Shown here: positions 22,261 through 29,633 of the stretch, one piece after another | Layout: every line of letters begins with the position of its first letter | Numbering within the stretch: the first letter of the stretch is position 1 | Notes under the pieces: generated by a model | The model's input: only the letters and a program-made list of their open reading frames with translations | Databases searched by the model: none | What the model was told of the DNA's origin: nothing | Made by a program: the position numbers and the translations under genes | DNA from: Pseudomonas tohonis | GTDB taxonomy: Bacteria > Pseudomonadota > Gammaproteobacteria > Pseudomonadales > Pseudomonadaceae | Assembly (NCBI RefSeq): GCF_012767755.2 | Contig: NZ_AP023189.1 | Span: forward strand, 6,264,001 to 6,328,000 | Length of the DNA: 64,000 bases | Direction of reading: 5' to 3'

Positions 22261-25200
22261 TTATCGGGTAGAGGATCTTCCGCGCTTGCGGCGCTCATCA
22301 CGGAGGCGTTTCTCGAAATCGTCGGGGCGCATGAAGGCCGGGATCTTCTGCCCGTCGCTCTCCACGATCGTGATGCTGCCAAGCTCCGGGATCGCCCTTT
22401 CAGCACTGGTCAGCGCCGGCTGGTTGAGCGAAGGAGTGCTCCGCGACGTCTCGCCGACCAAGCCACCGATGTCGTAGCCACCCCAGCCCTTGCGCACCTG
22501 GTCGAGCACGGCAGCGACGCCGTGGCGGCGCATGGCACCCAGGACACCGACGGCGCCGGGCTCGCTGACAACGGGCTGAGGCAGGACGTACTCGCCGCGA
22601 TGGACAATCCCGGCCGGCTGGTAGCGGCCGCCGAAGCCGGTGAAGCCGCCAGCGGCAAAGCCCTGCTGCGGGAACTGCGAGAAGCTGCTGCCTTCCTTGT
22701 AGACCGACTGGCCGCCCGTCCCGGAAGTGCCGATGACGGTGGTGATGGGGATCACCAGGTTCGCCTTCAGCGTCTCCGCCAGTGCCGACACCTGGGCCTG
22801 CGCCTGGGTGGTGGCCTCGGGATCGAGGACCGGCGTCACCGCCACTTCCTTGACCTTGTCGATGCCATCCTTCCCGGAGGTGCCAATGGCGGCGTAGGCC
22901 TCCTCAGCGATCTTCTGGGCGGCCTTGGCCTGGCCGGCTAGCGCCAGGGTGTTCTTGTCCCCGGCCTTCTGCAGGTCCTCCAGCACCTGGGTGGCCTGGT
23001 CGGCGTACTTCAGCGCCTGGACGTAGTCCTTGCTCTGCAGCGACTGCCGCGCCTTCACCGTCAGGTCGCTGGCCTGGTTGAAGGTCGGCTCCTTCTCCTG
23101 GTTCTTCTCGCCGGCGATACCCTTGGTCCGGTCCTGGATGCCCTTCAGCAGGGCCTCCTGCTCCTTCTTCGCCTTCTTCTGCGCGGCGGTTTCCTTCGCG
23201 GCGTTGTCGATGCGCTGCTGGGTACCAGCCTCGGCGTCCTTGGTCATCTCCGCCTGGGTCTGCTTGACGGTGGCGGCGAGCTTCTCGTGGGAATCGCCGG
23301 TCTCGTCGTTCGCGGCCTTGGTGTTCTCGAAGTTCAGCTTCGCCAGTTCGAACTGCTCGAAGTAGCCCTCCTTGATCGTCTTGACCTCCGCATCCGTGCG
23401 GTCCTGTATCTCCTTCTGCCGCTTCTCGTACTCCTTGGTGTCGGAGTTCTTCGGGGTGATGGTGTCGGCGGCGAGTTGCAGTGCCTTGGCGGCTGCCTGG
23501 CCGTACTGCGGAATCGTGCCGATCACCACCCCTAGGTCACGGGCAAAGCCGGCGAACTTGGTCCGCACGTAGTCCAGCGGGTTGGTCATCAGGAACTTCA
23601 GGGCCTCGAACTGAGACTCTGCGAAGCCCTTGATCTGCACGAAGGTGGTGTGCAGCCCAGACGCCAGGGCAATGCCGGCCTGCTCCACGAACAGGAACTG
23701 CTTGCGGAGGTAGGTGCCGAACTCCCAGCCCGCCCAGAACGAGCCGATCACCGACAGCGCGCGCAGGGCGGTGGCTGCGGCCGGAGGAATCGTGCCAAGC
23801 GCAGTGACCGCTACGCTGGAAGCCTTCTGTGCCGCCGTGGCGATGGCACCGAAGCCGCGCGTCGCGAGCGCCACCATGTTCTGGCCGAAGACCCTGGTGG
23901 CCAGCTTGTCGATCGTGGCGAAGGCGGCGCCGACTTCCGTGATCAGCAGGCGCGCCAGCAGGCGGATACCCTTGAACAGCAGGCCGCCGCCCAGTAGATA
24001 GATGATCCCCATCAGGGCGGTCTGGCCGGTTTCGCCGGTGCTCTTCAGCCACTTCGCCAGTTCCGAGATCTGCTTGGCGACCTTGGTGATTACTGGCAGG
24101 GCAGCCTCGCCCAGCTCCGCGAAGGCGTTGTTGATGGCGGTCGTGGCTTTCCTCACCTCTACCGCGGCGCCCTGGTTGAAGCGCGCAAACTCGCGCTGGA
24201 CGCTGCCGGCGTAGGCGGTTTCATCGGCGACAGCTGCAAGCTGTTTCCGGTATTCCCCCATGGCGCCAGCCAGCTGACTGATGTCGTCGGCGTACTCCTG
24301 ACCGAAAAGGACAGTGATCGCCTCAGCACGCCCGCGAGCATCAAGTTTGCTGAGTTGGGTCAGGAAATTGTCCAGGGCGCCTTGAGCGTCCTTGTCCATG
24401 CTGCGAGTGAAGGCATCGACATCGCCGACCAAGTTCTTCAACTCGTTCTGGAACTGCTCTGTCTGCACCCCCGCAGACTGCAGCTTGTTGAGCATCGCGT
24501 TGATGCCGGTAGACGCAACCTCGGGGCTCTTACCGAGAGCCAAGAACGTAGATGCCAGAGCGGCGATCTGGGTATCCACCAGGCCAAACTGCTTACCGAT
24601 ACCGCCGACGCGGCCGAGCACTTCAAGAATCTGCGCCTCGGATGCTTTGCCGATATTCGACAGTTGGTTTACGGCATCCAGCAGTTTTTCGGTTTGTTCG
24701 ATTGGCAGCTGTAGAACGGTGGCAAGGGTGGCGATAGCCTCGCCAGCCTCGTTGGTCGACATCTTGAAGGCCACGCCAACCTGCGCGGCCTGCTCAACGA
24801 AGTCGCCCACCTTTTCGCCAGCGATCCCAAACTGCCCACCAAGCGCAGCCGTGTCGAAAAGGTCAGCCTGCGCAATGCCAGTGCTTTCCGAAAGCGCCTC
24901 GATCTGCTTGCGAAGCTCTACAAGGCCAGTCGGAGTCTTGAAATCGACTCGCGCCTCAACCGCCTTGAGGGCAGATTCAAGCTCAACTGCGGGCTGGAGG
25001 ATCTGTTTGATCCCGTATCCGATGGCAACTGCTTCACCAGCAAAACCCAGCCGCTCTCCTCGCACCGCATCTCGCCGGGAGTTCGCATTCTCAGAACGCT
25101 GGTTCGCCTGCTGGACGCGCTGCAGCCTGGCCTGCTGTGCGGCCAGTCGCTGCTGCTCGCCAGTGAGGTTCTTGACGTCAACGCCGGCGCCCTGCACCTG

Positions 25201-25554
25201 CTTGCGGTACTCGGCGAGCTGCTTGGTCTGGGCATCGAGGGAGCGCTTGCTCTTATCGAGGGCACGCTGCGAGCGGGCGAGATCCTGCTCGAAAGACTTG
25301 ACCGGCTGACCCGCGGCGGCGATCGCCTTCTTCAGGTCCTCGACTCGCTTCTTGTTGGCGAAGAACTCGCTTGCGGTGGCCTTGGCGGCCGCCTGCATGC
25401 GCTCCAGGCCATCTACCAGCTGGCGCTTCTTCCCGGTTTCCTCGAGTTCCTTGCCGAGTTGTTCGACGCTCTTGTTGACGTCCTTGATGCTGTTTCTGAG
25501 GGCCGCAGTCACGGCTCCGCCGATGACGATGCCGATGGAGACGTCATTGTTCAT
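22261..25554 (-). CDS. Tail tape measure protein
   Basis: 1097 aa, the longest phage gene. Long Lys/Gln/Ala-rich coiled coils fill residues 1-160. A conserved tape-measure core (about 170-470) contains ELRKQIEALSESTGIAQADLFDTA. Hydrophobic segments lie about 510-640, followed by a charged helical C-terminal half. The protein sets tail length and is threaded through the tail tube. Using about 1.5 A per residue, 1097 residues would predict a tail of about 160 nm. It begins 23 bases after the end of the frameshifted chaperone frame, the normal position. Confidence 0.93.
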   Translation of the reverse strand: MNNDVSIGIVIGGAVTAALRNSIKDVNKSVEQLGKELEETGKKRQLVDGLERMQAAAKATASEFFANKKRVEDLKKAIAAAGQPVKSFEQDLARSQRALDKSKRSLDAQTKQLAEYRKQVQGAGVDVKNLTGEQQRLAAQQARLQRVQQANQRSENANSRRDAVRGERLGFAGEAVAIGYGIKQILQPAVELESALKAVEARVDFKTPTGLVELRKQIEALSESTGIAQADLFDTAALGGQFGIAGEKVGDFVEQAAQVGVAFKMSTNEAGEAIATLATVLQLPIEQTEKLLDAVNQLSNIGKASEAQILEVLGRVGGIGKQFGLVDTQIAALASTFLALGKSPEVASTGINAMLNKLQSAGVQTEQFQNELKNLVGDVDAFTRSMDKDAQGALDNFLTQLSKLDARGRAEAITVLFGQEYADDISQLAGAMGEYRKQLAAVADETAYAGSVQREFARFNQGAAVEVRKATTAINNAFAELGEAALPVITKVAKQISELAKWLKSTGETGQTALMGIIYLLGGGLLFKGIRLLARLLITEVGAAFATIDKLATRVFGQNMVALATRGFGAIATAAQKASSVAVTALGTIPPAAATALRALSVIGSFWAGWEFGTYLRKQFLFVEQAGIALASGLHTTFVQIKGFAESQFEALKFLMTNPLDYVRTKFAGFARDLGVVIGTIPQYGQAAAKALQLAADTITPKNSDTKEYEKRQKEIQDRTDAEVKTIKEGYFEQFELAKLNFENTKAANDETGDSHEKLAATVKQTQAEMTKDAEAGTQQRIDNAAKETAAQKKAKKEQEALLKGIQDRTKGIAGEKNQEKEPTFNQASDLTVKARQSLQSKDYVQALKYADQATQVLEDLQKAGDKNTLALAGQAKAAQKIAEEAYAAIGTSGKDGIDKVKEVAVTPVLDPEATTQAQAQVSALAETLKANLVIPITTVIGTSGTGGQSVYKEGSSFSQFPQQGFAAGGFTGFGGRYQPAGIVHRGEYVLPQPVVSEPGAVGVLGAMRRHGVAAVLDQVRKGWGGYDIGGLVGETSRSTPSLNQPALTSAERAIPELGSITIVESDGQKIPAFMRPDDFEKRLRDERRKRGRSSTR

Positions 25555-25576
25555 GTGAAGACCTAGATGGGGATGG

Positions 25577-26220
25577 CTAGAGGGACTTCAGGAATTCCTT
25601 GAAGTCTTCCGGCACCGCTCCAGCGGCGCGGGCAATCATCAGCTGCAGGCGATCGTTCTGGCGCTCCTGGGTGCGGATAGCGCGCAGGTGGCCTCTCAAC
25701 TGCGGGATGGTCATCCGGAGGATGTCCGCTCGGCTGTGGCCGTAGCTGATCAGGCGCTGGGCTGCTTCAAAGAAATCGCTGCGGCCAGGCGAACCAGGTT
25801 CGCCCGAAGCTGGGGACGCAGGCGCAGGTAGAAAAAATCGAGGTTGACCTCAACCAACGCCAGGAGCAGGCCAAGGAAATCGTCCAGGCCAAGGCGTTTA
25901 ACATCTTCCTCAGGGCGACGGGTAAACAGCGCTAGCAGCGCGTAGAGCTCCGGCCTGTGCCGCTCGATGAGGTCGAGGATGTCTACGCGCTCCAGCGCGC
26001 GCTCGAACATGGTGACCGTGTCAGCTCCAGCCTTTCGAGAGGCGTCAAGCTCAGTAGCTACAACATCGAACTCGTCACGCATGCCAGCAATGAGACGCGA
26101 CACCTCGCCCACCTGCTCGACCTCTATCAGGTGGATCATGAAACCTGGGGCGCGAATCGGTACCGGAATCGGAGCGCCGAGAAACTGGGAAAACGTGTCT
26201 TCTTGCTCGGAGGCGGGCAT
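25577..26220 (-). CDS. Tail assembly chaperone, -1 frameshift fusion (gpGT-like)
   Basis: A slip at 25831-25837 would join 130 codons of the first frame to 84 codons of the -1 frame, giving about 214 aa. The extension begins with a Pro/Ser/Gly linker (PAPASPASGEPGSPG) and continues with FFEAAQRLISYGHSRADIL and a helical tail ending KEFLKSL before TAG at 25579-25577. This mirrors lambda gpGT, which recruits the tail tube protein to the tape measure. The -1 frame is open throughout and stops just before the tape measure gene. It has no good start of its own, so frameshifting is the simplest reading. Confidence 0.82.
25750..26220 (-). CDS. Tail assembly chaperone, short form (gpG-like)
   Basis: 156 aa from the ATG at 26220 (GGAG upstream); a TTG four codons earlier is less likely. 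It is acidic and helical with PAPGFMIHLIEVEQVG-type context and a C-terminal segment LLALVEVNLDFFYLRLRPQL at the frameshift site. It lies between the tail tube and tape measure genes, the slot of gpG. It is made when ribosomes do not slip and would outnumber the fusion form. Confidence 0.75.
   Translation of the reverse strand: MPASEQEDTFSQFLGAPIPVPIRAPGFMIHLIEVEQVGEVSRLIAGMRDEFDVVATELDASRKAGADTVTMFERALERVDILDLIERHRPELYALLALFTRRPEEDVKRLGLDDFLGLLLALVEVNLDFFYLRLRPQLRANLVRLAAAISLKQPSA
25831..25837 (-). promoter_or_regulatory. Programmed -1 ribosomal frameshift site T TTT TTC
   Basis: In the first frame the mRNA reads GAT TTT TTC TAC, so the heptamer T-TTT-TTC fits the X-XXY-YYZ rule exactly and both tRNAs can re-pair after slipping back one base. 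The -1 frame is open from here to 25577. Confidence 0.8.
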
Positions 26221-26233
26221 TTGCAACTCCAAT

Positions 26234-26254
26234 AAAAAACCCGCCGAAGCGGGT
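26234..26254 (-). terminator. Intrinsic terminator directly after the membrane moron gene
   Basis: On the minus strand ACCCGC-TTCG-GCGGGT is followed by TTTTTT and starts one base after the TAG of the preceding gene. It lies inside the late operon, so tail transcription must read through it, probably by antitermination. Confidence 0.8.
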
Positions 26255-26743
26255 CTAATTAATAACGTCGAGATCTGTTATTCGGCATCCCAGGCTGTCC
26301 GTCTGGGGATGGAAGAAGCCCATGTTGAAATCGGCGAACTCGCGAGTTTGGCCTGCCTTAACAATGTCGAAGATGGTGGCCTTGCTGGCGTCTATTTTGG
26401 TGCCGCTTGCGCCATACAGGTCGCACGAAATCCGCAAGTCCTTGATCCCAGTATCGGCCCCGTTATGCACCGATAGCGTCACAAGAAGCACTGCGCCTTC
26501 GGCGTGCCACTCCTTCGTTTCAAGTTTGGTCTTCCAGCGAGCCGACACCTCAGGTGAAGGTGCAGGGAGGGCTGGTGTTGGTGCGGGCTGCACTGCCTCA
26601 TGACTCTCAGGCGGCGACTGTACGGTACTGCCAGGGTCATCCGGCGTGTTCATCTTCCACCACAGAAACAGCGGGATACCGATCAACAGTACGGCCAGGG
26701 TGTAAGCGGGGTGTAGGTGGTTCGCGGGTCTTTCCTTGGCCAT
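26255..26743 (-). CDS. Membrane-anchored protein of unknown role, moron candidate
   Basis: 162 aa from the ATG at 26743 (GGAGGG upstream). One membrane segment (about 14-29), a Pro/Ala/Ser-rich linker (PAPTPALPAPSPE), then a beta domain with VTLSVHNGADTGIKDLRISCDLYGASG, similar in character to FxLYD-type domains. It would sit in the inner membrane with the domain outside. It lies between tail genes with its own terminator downstream and an 18-bp palindrome upstream, the layout of a moron expressed from the lysogen. Function unknown. Confidence 0.65.
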   Translation of the reverse strand: MAKERPANHLHPAYTLAVLLIGIPLFLWWKMNTPDDPGSTVQSPPESHEAVQPAPTPALPAPSPEVSARWKTKLETKEWHAEGAVLLVTLSVHNGADTGIKDLRISCDLYGASGTKIDASKATIFDIVKAGQTREFADFNMGFFHPQTDSLGCRITDLDVIN

Positions 26744-26790
26744 GTGGGGCCCTCCGTTCTGCAGATGCATCCAAAGCTGGAGCATCCCTA

Positions 26791-26808
26791 TGGTCCAGAT
26801 CTGGACCA
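26791..26808. repeat. Perfect 18-bp palindrome upstream of the moron gene (operator candidate)
   Basis: TGGTCCAGATCTGGACCA equals its own reverse complement. It lies 48 bases upstream of the moron ATG, in a 106-base gap within an otherwise tightly packed operon. It could be a repressor site for a moron promoter. No clear -35/-10 is visible. Confidence 0.55.
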
Positions 26809-26849
26809 CCAGATGCGCTCAGGCTTGAGCACATCTCACTGGAGGGAAT

Positions 26850-27101
26850 CTAGCCTACCTGCCCTTCCTCGGTCACCTGGTCGTCTGCGGGGAACCAGAT
26901 GGATGGACCAGGACCTGCGTGGAAAACATCGGGTGGACCGTTGAGCGGGTCATAGCAGGCCAGCAGCGTGCCGTCGGGCCTGAAGTACAGGTCGATGATC
27001 CGCTCCGGGTTTCTCTTGGAGCCATCCCCGCGGCTTGCCGCTACGTGGATTACCTGAATCAGCCTGGCGTTGCTTGGCGGTATGTGCATCTCGACCGGCA
27101 T
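26850..27101 (-). CDS. Small phage protein, function unknown
   Basis: 83 aa, compact, with a beta-type core (RIIDLYFRPDGTLLACYDP) and several prolines. It lies between the tail tube gene and the moron. A GC hairpin without a U-run (GGCCCA/TGGGCC, 27163-27178) precedes it. No family is recognised. Confidence 0.5.
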   Translation of the reverse strand: MPVEMHIPPSNARLIQVIHVAASRGDGSKRNPERIIDLYFRPDGTLLACYDPLNGPPDVFHAGPGPSIWFPADDQVTEEGQVG

Positions 27102-27188
27102 ACCGTGCCTCCTGTGCTGGGATGTCCTGAGCTTTCAGGGCATCTCCTGAATGAGAGAGGGTGGCCCATCCGTGGGCCGTGACGCCGA

Positions 27189-27968
27189 TCAGGCCGCCGC
27201 CTTTTCCTTCCGGATGTGGAAGTACTTGGACTTGCCGGCGCCGACCTTGGTCGGGTCCTGCAGGATCTTGGCCGTGGCTTCGAAACCGCCGAAATCCTCG
27301 GTGTTGATCCAGTCCATGGTGGTGGCCAGGTTGAGGCGACCGCGCCAGAAGCGAGCGATCACGCGTTTCTGGGTGCCGGCGGCGTTCTCGCCTTCGAACA
27401 GGAACTCGAAGGTCTGGCCGCTGTTGGTCAGGGCCTCGATCACGTCCTCATTGGCCGAGGAGTAGTCGACGCTCACCACGTAGGGAGTGCCCGAGGGGGA
27501 AGCCTTGATGGCATCTTCCAGGGCGCCGCCCGCGACAGGCTCCAGGCCGGAACCGGTCATGACCCAGTCGTCGAACTCGTCGAAGTCAGTGGTGCCGGCC
27601 GCGTTGCTGACGCCGGTGATGGAGAGCGGCAGCTTCGCCAGGGCGATGGTGCCGTCGACGGTGGCAACGTGCTCTTCGCCGGTCACGGTGCTGGCGGCAA
27701 CGGCGCTCACGTCGCCCCACACCAGGGCGGCCAGCACCCAGGAGTAGATCTCGCGGAAGTTGATGGTGAGGGTCACGCCGGTGGCGCGATCCAGGCTGTC
27801 GTACTCGCCGCCCTGCGGGGTGGTGGTATCGGGCAGGGTCAGGGTGTTGGTTTCGGTGGCGTGCGTGATGGTGGAAACCAGGCCCACCTTCTGGAACGGG
27901 ATGGAGCTTCCCGCCGGGCGCAGCTTCAACCAGCCGCCGATGACGACCGTCTCTTTCTCGATTGCCAT
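27189..27968 (-). CDS. Major tail (tail tube) protein
   Basis: 259 aa, acidic, with alternating beta-type sequence and a tail-tube-like start (WLKLRPAGSSIPFQKVGLVSTI). It contains GVTLTINFREIYSWVLAAL and a Thr/Ala-rich centre (VAASTVTGEEHVATVDG). Its place after connector genes and before the tail chaperone is the tail tube slot in siphoviruses. It polymerises around the tape measure protein. Confidence 0.8.
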   Translation of the reverse strand: MAIEKETVVIGGWLKLRPAGSSIPFQKVGLVSTITHATETNTLTLPDTTTPQGGEYDSLDRATGVTLTINFREIYSWVLAALVWGDVSAVAASTVTGEEHVATVDGTIALAKLPLSITGVSNAAGTTDFDEFDDWVMTGSGLEPVAGGALEDAIKASPSGTPYVVSVDYSSANEDVIEALTNSGQTFEFLFEGENAAGTQKRVIARFWRGRLNLATTMDWINTEDFGGFEATAKILQDPTKVGAGKSKYFHIRKEKAAA

Positions 27969-27971
27969 GAC

Positions 27972-28160
27972 TTAGGCTTCCTGAGTGGCGGCCGGAGTGG
28001 CCTTGGTTGCGGAGCCCTTCAGCTTGCCGGCTTCCTCGAGGAAGTCCTTCTGCTTGGGGGTGACCTTGATCTTGGCGCCGACGCTGTAGTCGACGCCCTT
28101 GTGGGTGTGTTCGCCGGCGAGCTCTACCTCGACCAGCTGCACGGGTTTTTCAGTGCTCAT
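27972..28160 (-). CDS. Small phage protein upstream of the tail tube gene
   Basis: 62 aa from the ATG at 28160, overlapping the preceding stop (ATGA). The sequence VELAGEHTHKGVDYSVGAKIKVTPKQKDFL is a compact beta-helix unit seen in small phage proteins at this position. A Lys/Ala/Thr-rich tail follows. Role unknown, perhaps tail completion. Confidence 0.55.
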   Translation of the reverse strand: MSTEKPVQLVEVELAGEHTHKGVDYSVGAKIKVTPKQKDFLEEAGKLKGSATKATPAATQEA

Positions 28161-28642
28161 CGGCGGATTCGCTCCTGGATGATGGTGGTGATGTGGATGG
28201 GGACCAGGACGCCGGCATAGCGCTGTCCATCGCCTGGCGGGAAGGGCTCCGAGGCACCCAGCGACAGCCCAGTGACGCCCGAAGGGAATCCCTGCGGGAA
28301 CACGCCGGATGCCGGCAGCAGGGCCTGGCAGATATCCAGTTCCATGGCGTCGAGGGCGTCCTCGTAGGTGGCCAGGTCGCACTTGACCAGGCCGATCACG
28401 AAGAACCCCGGGTAGGCCTTGATCGCCGCTGGTCCGCGCTCGGGCGGCCGGTTCGGTGCCTTCTGGATCAGGGCGAACAGCTCAGGTAGTCCGCTCAGCG
28501 GCGGCCCTTTCGGTGGCAGCACCTCGTTCAGCCATCCGGTTTTCACCTGATGGCCGAGGTTGGTGTTGAAGCCGTTGTCGGTGGTGATGCCCTGGACCTT
28601 CGTGATCAGCGCCCGGCGGACGGCGGTGAGGATGTTGCTCAT
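28157..28642 (-). CDS. Tail terminator/completion-like protein
   Basis: 161 aa. It begins MSNILTAVRRALITKVQ, with a helix followed by beta strands and VLVPIHITTIIQERI near the end, the general layout of tail terminator (gpU-like) proteins. The position between the head-tail connector and the tail tube genes supports this. It would cap the tail for joining to the head. Confidence 0.6.
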   Translation of the reverse strand: MSNILTAVRRALITKVQGITTDNGFNTNLGHQVKTGWLNEVLPPKGPPLSGLPELFALIQKAPNRPPERGPAAIKAYPGFFVIGLVKCDLATYEDALDAMELDICQALLPASGVFPQGFPSGVTGLSLGASEPFPPGDGQRYAGVLVPIHITTIIQERIRR

Positions 28643-28956
28643 GCGTCCTCCATGCAGGCGGCGGTCACCATGTGCCCGTCGTCCGCGATGACGTCCTCGA
28701 CGATCAGCCGGCGACCGCAGTGCAGAAAGATCCCGCCCCGCTCTGCCGTCTCCAGCAGCGGCTTGCGCCAGCTCACGCCGATCATGTCCGAGCGCATCAG
28801 GCCCTCGGGGCCGTTCTGCATCAGGTTGTTGTCGACGATCACCGGCAGGCAGCGCACCGGGGGCGCTCCATTGAGGCCCCGGTACTCGGCCGTACCGTCG
28901 TTGAGGTGCGCGACCACACGGTTGTGCATGCGGTCGCGCATGTCGGCCCAGGCCAT
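28639..28956 (-). CDS. Head-tail connector/attachment protein candidate
   Basis: 105 aa. It starts MAWADMRDRMHNRVVAHLNDGTAEY and has beta-rich sequence with a Cys in FLHCGRRLIVEDV, similar in layout to small neck proteins (gpFII/ATP-binding sugar type). Four-base ATGA overlap with the downstream gene. Located between the decoration protein and the tail terminator candidate. Confidence 0.55.
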   Translation of the reverse strand: MAWADMRDRMHNRVVAHLNDGTAEYRGLNGAPPVRCLPVIVDNNLMQNGPEGLMRSDMIGVSWRKPLLETAERGGIFLHCGRRLIVEDVIADDGHMVTAACMEDA

Positions 28957-28959
28957 GGA

Positions 28960-29313
28960 TTAGGCCACGGCGGCCGGGGCGGAAACGCCGTTGAGGCGAA
29001 CACGGCCAACGGCGGAGGGGTTGGCGGCCACTTCGGTGGCGGCGCCGACCAGCACCAGGCCGGTAGCCGAGACGTTGGTCAGGGCGCGGCTGGTGGTGTT
29101 CATGAACACCTGATCACCGACTGCCCAGGCCTGGGCGCTGATCTTGGTGAGCTCGAACACGCCGTCGAGCTTCAGGACAACGGGGTCGCCCTGGGCTTCG
29201 GTGGTGGCGGCCACGCCGACGAAGGCGCCGACCTTGTAGAGCTGGCCGGACAGGGTGCCGCCGGTGGGCGCGGGTACGGTGATGCAGTCGCCGTGCTGGA
29301 TGAACGATTTCAT
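28960..29313 (-). CDS. Capsid decoration/cement protein (DUF2190-like)
   Basis: 117 aa. MKSFIQHGDCITVPAPTGG with the following GQLYKVGAFVGVAATTEAQG and EGV/GVFELTK segments are characteristic of the DUF2190 capsid cement family. The protein is expected to stabilise the capsid exterior. It lies in the head gene block, downstream of the capsid and Acb2-like genes. Confidence 0.8.
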   Translation of the reverse strand: MKSFIQHGDCITVPAPTGGTLSGQLYKVGAFVGVAATTEAQGDPVVLKLDGVFELTKISAQAWAVGDQVFMNTTSRALTNVSATGLVLVGAATEVAANPSAVGRVRLNGVSAPAAVA

Positions 29314-29345
29314 GGGTCACCTCGAGAGGGGAATGGGTTGGCGAT

Positions 29346-29576
29346 TCAGGCGAAGGGGTCAGCCGGACGGGCGATGGCGCGAACGAAGCGCATGAAGCCG
29401 TCCTGCAGCTTGGTGCGAGCCAGAGCCAGCTCGCGCTGGTCGACGCCTTCCACCTGCTGGATCTGCTTGAACAGCGCACCGGCGTCGGCCTCAAGGGCCT
29501 TGATGGAATTCATGCCGTCGATCTCGGCTTGGGTCAGATCCCGGTATCCGGTGATCTTCTTGTGCTGGTTGTCCAT
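29346..29576 (-). CDS. acb2: Acb2-like anti-CBASS protein (cyclic nucleotide sponge)
   Basis: 76 aa with AGGAG before the ATG. The N-terminal motif KITGYRDLTQAEIDGMNSIK and the C-terminal motif LQDGFMRFVRAIARP match the Acb2/Tad1 hairpin family. In known phages Acb2 forms a hexamer that sequesters cyclic di- and trinucleotides, so that CBASS effectors are not activated. It lies between the major capsid and decoration genes, the location described for acb2 in some Pseudomonas phages. Residues are predicted almost entirely helical, as expected. The gene is co-transcribed with the head genes and would act late in infection. Ligand binding has not been shown here. Confidence 0.8.
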   Translation of the reverse strand: MDNQHKKITGYRDLTQAEIDGMNSIKALEADAGALFKQIQQVEGVDQRELALARTKLQDGFMRFVRAIARPADPFA

Positions 29577-29633
29577 GGAGTCTCCTGAAACAGAAAGGGC
29601 GCCCGAAGGCGCCCTGCTGGGAGTGGTGAAGGA

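Noticed and set aside
25765..25775. TTC TTT G (near 25770) as the frameshift site
   Set aside because: It does not fit the X-XXY-YYZ rule, whereas T-TTT-TTC at 25831-25837 does.
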